Shown piece by piece: positions 59,934 to 64,000 of a stretch of DNA of 64,000 nucleotides. The DNA comes from Prorocentrum cordatum (Eukaryota > Sar > Dinophyceae > Prorocentrales > Prorocentraceae): NCBI GenBank assembly GCA_963575745.1, contig CAUYUJ010014758.1, positions 303,648 to 367,647 on the forward strand, in the 5' to 3' direction. Positions within the stretch are counted from its first letter, which is position 1; each line of letters opens with the position of its first letter. A program made the position numbers and the translations under genes. A model generated the notes under the pieces. That model was not told where the DNA came from. It ran no database searches and was given only the letters and a program-made list of their open reading frames with translations.

Positions 59934-62706
59934 TTTTTTGCGGACTTTGCGGTCGACTGCGCAGGCTTTCCAGCCTAGTCGGAAGCAAGGAGCGGGCGCA
60001 TCGGGAGTAGGCGGAAGCCTCACCGATCCAAACGATCAGAGGCGAAAGCCAACTCTTATTAGGAGGATGAGAGGTCAAGCACACACACACGACAAACGAA
60101 GGCATGGCGTGAGTGAGCACAATCAATATCACATCATATCCTGTCCGAAATACGCTTGTACAACCCGCGGCAAGATCATAATCGTATGCTCAACGGCCGA
60201 GACCTCGGCATCAGTCACTGTTGAAGTTGGATCAATCGAGAGTGCCGCACTGTAAACCTCCGTCCAAATAATCTCATGGCTGAGTGGCTGCCTTGAGAGC
60301 CTCGATACCCGTCCAACATCTATCCAGCACCCGACTCCCACGCCGTCGCAAGCGACACCACCATCGAATCCAGCTCTGATGGCACAAACGCGAAACACCT
60401 GTTGTAACTGAGGGGCGTGAAGCCCTATCCTATCTCGAATCACTGGTGGCCCGACACGGGCCGTATGAGTGAGTACATCTGCACGCGTGTTCCATTCCCT
60501 ATATGTGTGGTCTACAATTTCCCTCCCATGACAGGCAGGCCTAATTCCATACCTTTGACACATGCTGTCAAGTTGGTTTATCATTCTGTTGATCCTATCC
60601 TGATAAGTACGATTAAGCACCCTCCAGACACCCTGCAGCCAAGACACCACCAGAAGACTGTCCCCAGAAATGTACACAGGGATCCCAAATGAGTCGAGGT
60701 CGTACTCAACCTCCTTCATATTTTGTAACGCAATACGTTTGGCCAGTTTGTCGTTGAAAGCCGCAGTGCCCTCTTGGGCCCCATAGGTGTGTAGGTCGTT
60801 TTGTGTGATGGTAAGTACCTCCTGCAGGGCCCCACCTGTTGTACCGTACCCTTTTCTTTTCTGAAAATAACTCAGCATCGTCCGTGTACACATGCGTTCG
60901 CAGAACTGAACATACGCAGCATCTGTCGGCACAAAGGACTCCCACCATTTGAGTCCGTAGAATTCGCAGAAAGAAAATAGCCAGCATCTCTGGCCAACAG
61001 CTCGACCTGAACTAACATGTCTCCTTTTTAGCTGCGAAGCCTCCTGGAAGTGAAACATACCCCGCAGGCACTCAGACGCATCCGTCCTGAGTCTGTCCCA
61101 CAGTGGGCCATACGCAACCGTAGTCATGTGGTGATCTCTCCACGTACGTTGCGTCGAAGATATTTCCTCATGAGAAGCAGTACACAACATAGAAATGAAA
61201 TCAGCAGCATCCTTAGCGGAGTTCCACACCATACGAAGAAATCGCTGCACCAAACTCGCAAATCCATAAGATCGAAATTGCTCTCTGGCCTCGTGGTACC
61301 GTCGTCGGTTCCAGTCCGCCATAGTCTCCTCCTCTCTCCTCGGCCGTCGAAACATACGGCACAAACACCATCCCTCGAAGGCATTGAGCATGTGTAGCGA
61401 GGAAGTATCAGCAGTACATGTCTCTAGACAATACAACGCCATACTCTGCACCTTGTCTTGATAACGACAAAACTAATCACGAACAGCTACCGCTCTGTTA
61501 CGAAAGAAATCCGACTGTCCAATGAAACAAGCACGAGCCTCCTTGATGCGATATTCCACATCAGGATGAGCGGGCACTACGTAGGTGGAGAAAATCTCAT
61601 GACCCAATACCTTCATTCTGCACACACGTCGAAGTCTAAAGTCCTGATATCTCGAGCACGCAGGTATACACAAATCCTCGCTGGTAAGTATATGTCCGTC
61701 ACCGTCAACTTTCGCATTTTCCCCACATGTCATGTACAACAAGCTGCTATCCTTCCATCTCATCCCCCAGTCATGTAGTGGTAGTGTTAGATCATGCATC
61801 ATCTGAGCCAACACAGTTGAGGAGGCAGAGACAAGGTAGCAGTTGTCCGCCCACACAAAGTGGTTCACTATTGTCCGTCGTTCATACTCACCACAGACGC
61901 CCTCCAGCACATACCCCACTCCTCTACTGTCCCAATCCCGAAATATAGGTCCCCACATGGCACATATGATAAGATTAAAGAGAAGAGGCCCCTCAGGGCC
62001 GCCCGTCCGTATGCAGACGTCCCAGTTGATGTCGTGAATGGCCATACCCTCGACAACTAACGACCCCGTAGTGCAAACCAGCGGTGATAGCAAAGCATAC
62101 TGGAGATAGGCAGGAATATTGGCATGGCACATAGCTCGCTTGGCGTTTTGAAGGCTGCAGTGGTCGAACGCTTGTTTGATATCGGCGTTAGCGATATGGA
62201 CCGTCTGATCCTTTCCCCAGATGTCCCCATGTTGAGCCAGAGCCTTGAGGGCCCCCACAATTTCCACCGTCTTACGTCCCTCCTGGAAGCCGTAGATGCC
62301 CAGGGGTCCCATGAGGCCAGCCCGAGACACAAATTGTTCGACCAAGATCACCACACAAGCAGAATACCAACGGCTGAGACTGTTTTGCAGACAGAGGTAC
62401 CGTGCATCTGTCAGCGATGTAAAGCTCGGCAGCTTGGGCATGAAGGCGATCGAAATTTGCCTCCAGTCCTGCGGATACTGCCGTGCCAAGCGAAATATCT
62501 CATCAAACATCCGAGCTACGCCACGCAAAGTCGCCCACGGCAATGCCTTGAGTATTTCACAAGGCAGCCTGTCGGGGCCAGTGGCACGCCTGGACTTAAG
62601 ACGTGACCGTGCCTGGCATACCACCGCCATTGTCAGTCCCTCAGTGCAGCACCCGTCACATAGTCCCTCAGTGCAGTACCCGTCCCGTAGCAGTCCCTCA
62701 GTGCAG
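59934..62706 (-). mobile_element. LINE C copy 2, 5'-truncated
   Basis: Bounded by the 10-bp duplication TCAACCTTGG (59924-59933 and 62707-62716). T6 at 59934-59939 is the A tail. It is collinear and near-identical with 30501-33220 of copy 1, including the 3' UTR with (AC)n. The 5' end carries three tandem copies of AGTCCCTCAGTGCAG (62644-62706), present once in copy 1. Confidence 0.9.
60129..62706 (-). pseudogene. LINE C copy 2 ORF2: RT and RNase H-like part, one nonsense codon
   Basis: Open from the truncated 5' end through the RT (KSRRATGPDRLPCEI, NADIKQAFDHC, RTGGPEGPLLFN, WADN at 61842-61853) to a TAG at about 61473, where copy 1 has a Lys codon. It then stays open to 60129. It lacks both frame lesions of copy 1. 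RNase H-like residues, numbered in the second frame (from 61451): Asp264 (ISGDSLLVV), Asp325 (REWNTRAD), Asp363 (GFDGGVACDGVGVG), Glu416 (DAEVSAVEHT). The domain ends 24 residues after that Glu. The copy lacks ORF1 and the endonuclease. Confidence 0.85.
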
Positions 62707-63659
62707 TCAACCTTGGTTACCGCCGGGGGACTCGTAGAGCTTCCTAGCACGACTTAAGTTGAGAAAACCGACCGCACCTACCAACATTCCGACTCATAGT
62801 GAATATTTTTTGACCTCTGAATGCAACAGGCGGACGCGTCTGATGTCTGCGAATCGACTCCTGTCATTACCAGCCCTGCAGCCCCCCTACAGCCCGAGTT
62901 AAGTGCAGAAAACCGACAGCACCTCTCAGGATTACTCGAACACTACAGTTGTTTCGCAGACCTAATTCGGGCAGCAAACCGAGTTCCGAGCTCTGGACGA
63001 CAGGCGGACGCACCTGATGTCTTCAAATCGATTTCTGTGACCACCAGCAATGTAGCCCCCCTCAGCGCGAGTTCAGTGAAGAAAACTGAGAGCACTTCTC
63101 AAGATGACTCGACCAATACGAATAGTTTCGTGATTCTAGATCGGGCAGCAGACCGAGTTCACAGCTCTGGATTCGACAGACAAACGCAACTGATTATTCT
63201 GAATCGGTTTCTGTAAATATCAGCTCTGTAGCTGTCCTACAGCTCGAGTTAAGCACAGAGAACCGAGAGTTCCTGTCAAGATGACTCGAATAATATGAAT
63301 AGGTTTCTGGACCTAGCTCGGTTAACAGACCGAGTTCAGAGCTCTAGATTCAACAGGCAAACGCGCATGATCATTCTACATCGATAAGCTGTGCCTACCA
63401 GCTCTGTAGCTGTCCTGAAGCTCGAGTTATCTTCAGAAAACCGACAGCGCGTATCAAGATGACTCAAAACGGCCGATCCCGCCACAGTGCTTTTCGATAG
63501 TAATATTCACCCGATCGAGCTGAGATCAAGATGGCGAGCGGGAGTGAGATCGAATATCAGGGGGAAAAATACTAGAGCTCTAATGAATTGAATTTCGAGA
63601 ACAAAATTTTCAACCGACCAAAAGTCACCAAAAGTTCCGTCGAGATTTTTCTTGCCAAC

Positions 63660-63980
63660 CGGGCGTTGGCGGTAAACCGTCAACCTTTCTCACCGCCGGG
63701 GGACTCGTAAAGCTTCCTGACAACATAGAAATTACACAGAAAAAATACTTTCTCAGCCCAGGCAATTTGAGAGCTCTCGGATGCAACAGCGGAACGCCCC
63801 TGATGCTTCTAGATTGTCTTCTGCACGAGCTCTCTAGCTCTCCTACTCGAGTTACGTGCGTAAATCGACAGCACCTCTCAAGATGACTCGAACAATACGA
63901 ATAGTTTGGCAAATAGTTCGAGTATCAGACCGAGTTCAGACCTCTGCATGCGACAGGCGGACGCGTCTGATGTCTCTGAA
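63660..63980 (+). mobile_element. NHE-1 copy, diverged head, cut in the second monomer
   Basis: Head CGGGCGTTGGCGGTAAACCG (degraded first bases), right arm TCACCGCCGGG, ACTCGTAAAGCTTCC, leader, one full head-type monomer and most of the next up to GTCTCTGAA, where an opposite-strand NHE begins. Confidence 0.7.
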
Positions 63981-64000
63981 TAACTCGTAGAGCTTCCCTT
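63981..64000 (-). mobile_element. Right end of an NHE-1 in reverse orientation
   Basis: TAACTCGTAGAGCTTCCCTT is the reverse complement of the NHE-1 right end. The element continues beyond the window. Confidence 0.75.

Larger units (their letters stand above)
59903..63659 (+). mobile_element. NHE-1 carrying LINE C copy 2 in its head
   Basis: Left head 59903-59933 ends TCAACCTTGG. The head resumes at 62707 with TCAACCTTGGTTACCGCCGG and ACTCGTAGAGCTTCC, followed by about four monomers and a tail cut at GCCAAC (63659). The LINE lies exactly in the hairpin loop. Confidence 0.85.

Noticed and set aside
36300-63980. CRISPR-like regular repeats
   Set aside because: Repeats are 175-180 bp, imperfect, without spacers, and lie inside mobile elements of a eukaryote.
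36300-63980. Simple tandem satellite amplified by unequal crossing-over
   Set aside because: Element ends, single-A insertion sites, two unrelated bodies with the same ends, and reverse-order tail remnants all require insertion events.

Overview
The window reads as nuclear DNA of a dinoflagellate. The strongest evidence is an exact 22-nt copy of the dinoflagellate trans-spliced leader (DinoSL) on the minus strand at 23281-23302, at the 5' end of a retrotransposon. A decayed tandem DinoSL relict lies at 356-392. I cannot name the genus. I see no rRNA, tRNA, CRISPR array, prokaryote-type operon or confident host gene. Nearly everything recognisable is mobile or repetitive DNA.

Layout. (1) 1-11.2 kb is GC-rich and mostly anonymous. 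It holds a relict SL, a 1.8-kb degenerate minisatellite (3290-5075), a dispersed repeat on both sides of it, a decayed DIRS/LTR-like reverse transcriptase (about 6595-7175, +) and a decayed Helitron-type Rep/HUH fragment (about 8600-9560, +). (2) 11.2-13.3 kb and 28.2-30.0 kb hold older copies of a hairpin-ended repeat family that I call NHE (nested hairpin element; my descriptive name). (3) 13330-28188 is LINE B (minus), about 6.0 kb once its insert is removed. It is split by LINE A (14436-23302, minus, DinoSL at its 5' end, ORF1 and EN-RT ORF2 uninterrupted). (4) 30499-36258 is LINE C copy 1. A 5'-truncated second copy of the same family lies at 59934-62706. (5) 36.2-64 kb is a dense nest of NHEs. 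Fragments of a fourth LINE (LINE D) are scattered among them at about 30.0-30.48, 37.43-37.53, 39.35-39.60 and 40.73-40.97 kb.

How the parts interact. An NHE starts CTGG(G)CGCC, has a 10-bp-arm hairpin (CCGGCGGTAA / TTACCGCC GG), an inverted repeat shared between head and tail (ACTCGTAGAGCTTCC / GGAAGCTCTACGAGT) and a second hairpin in the tail. It inserts after an A, which is usually found again on the right side. New NHEs have repeatedly landed in the tails of older ones, so the DNA reads like nested brackets; three right ends in a row at 57251, 57290 and 57335 close three heads in the correct order. LINE B and both LINE C copies sit at one and the same point in the loop of the NHE head hairpin, two of them with target-site duplications (CAACCTTGG; TCAACCTTGG), so these LINEs look site-specific for the NHE head.

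The LINE proteins show three unusual features. The RT motif C is WADN or WSDN instead of YADD. ORF1 and the endonuclease-RT ORF lie in one frame, separated by a single stop codon, without an AUG at the start of the second. The C-terminal RNase H-like motifs of LINEs B, C and D occur in circularly permuted order.
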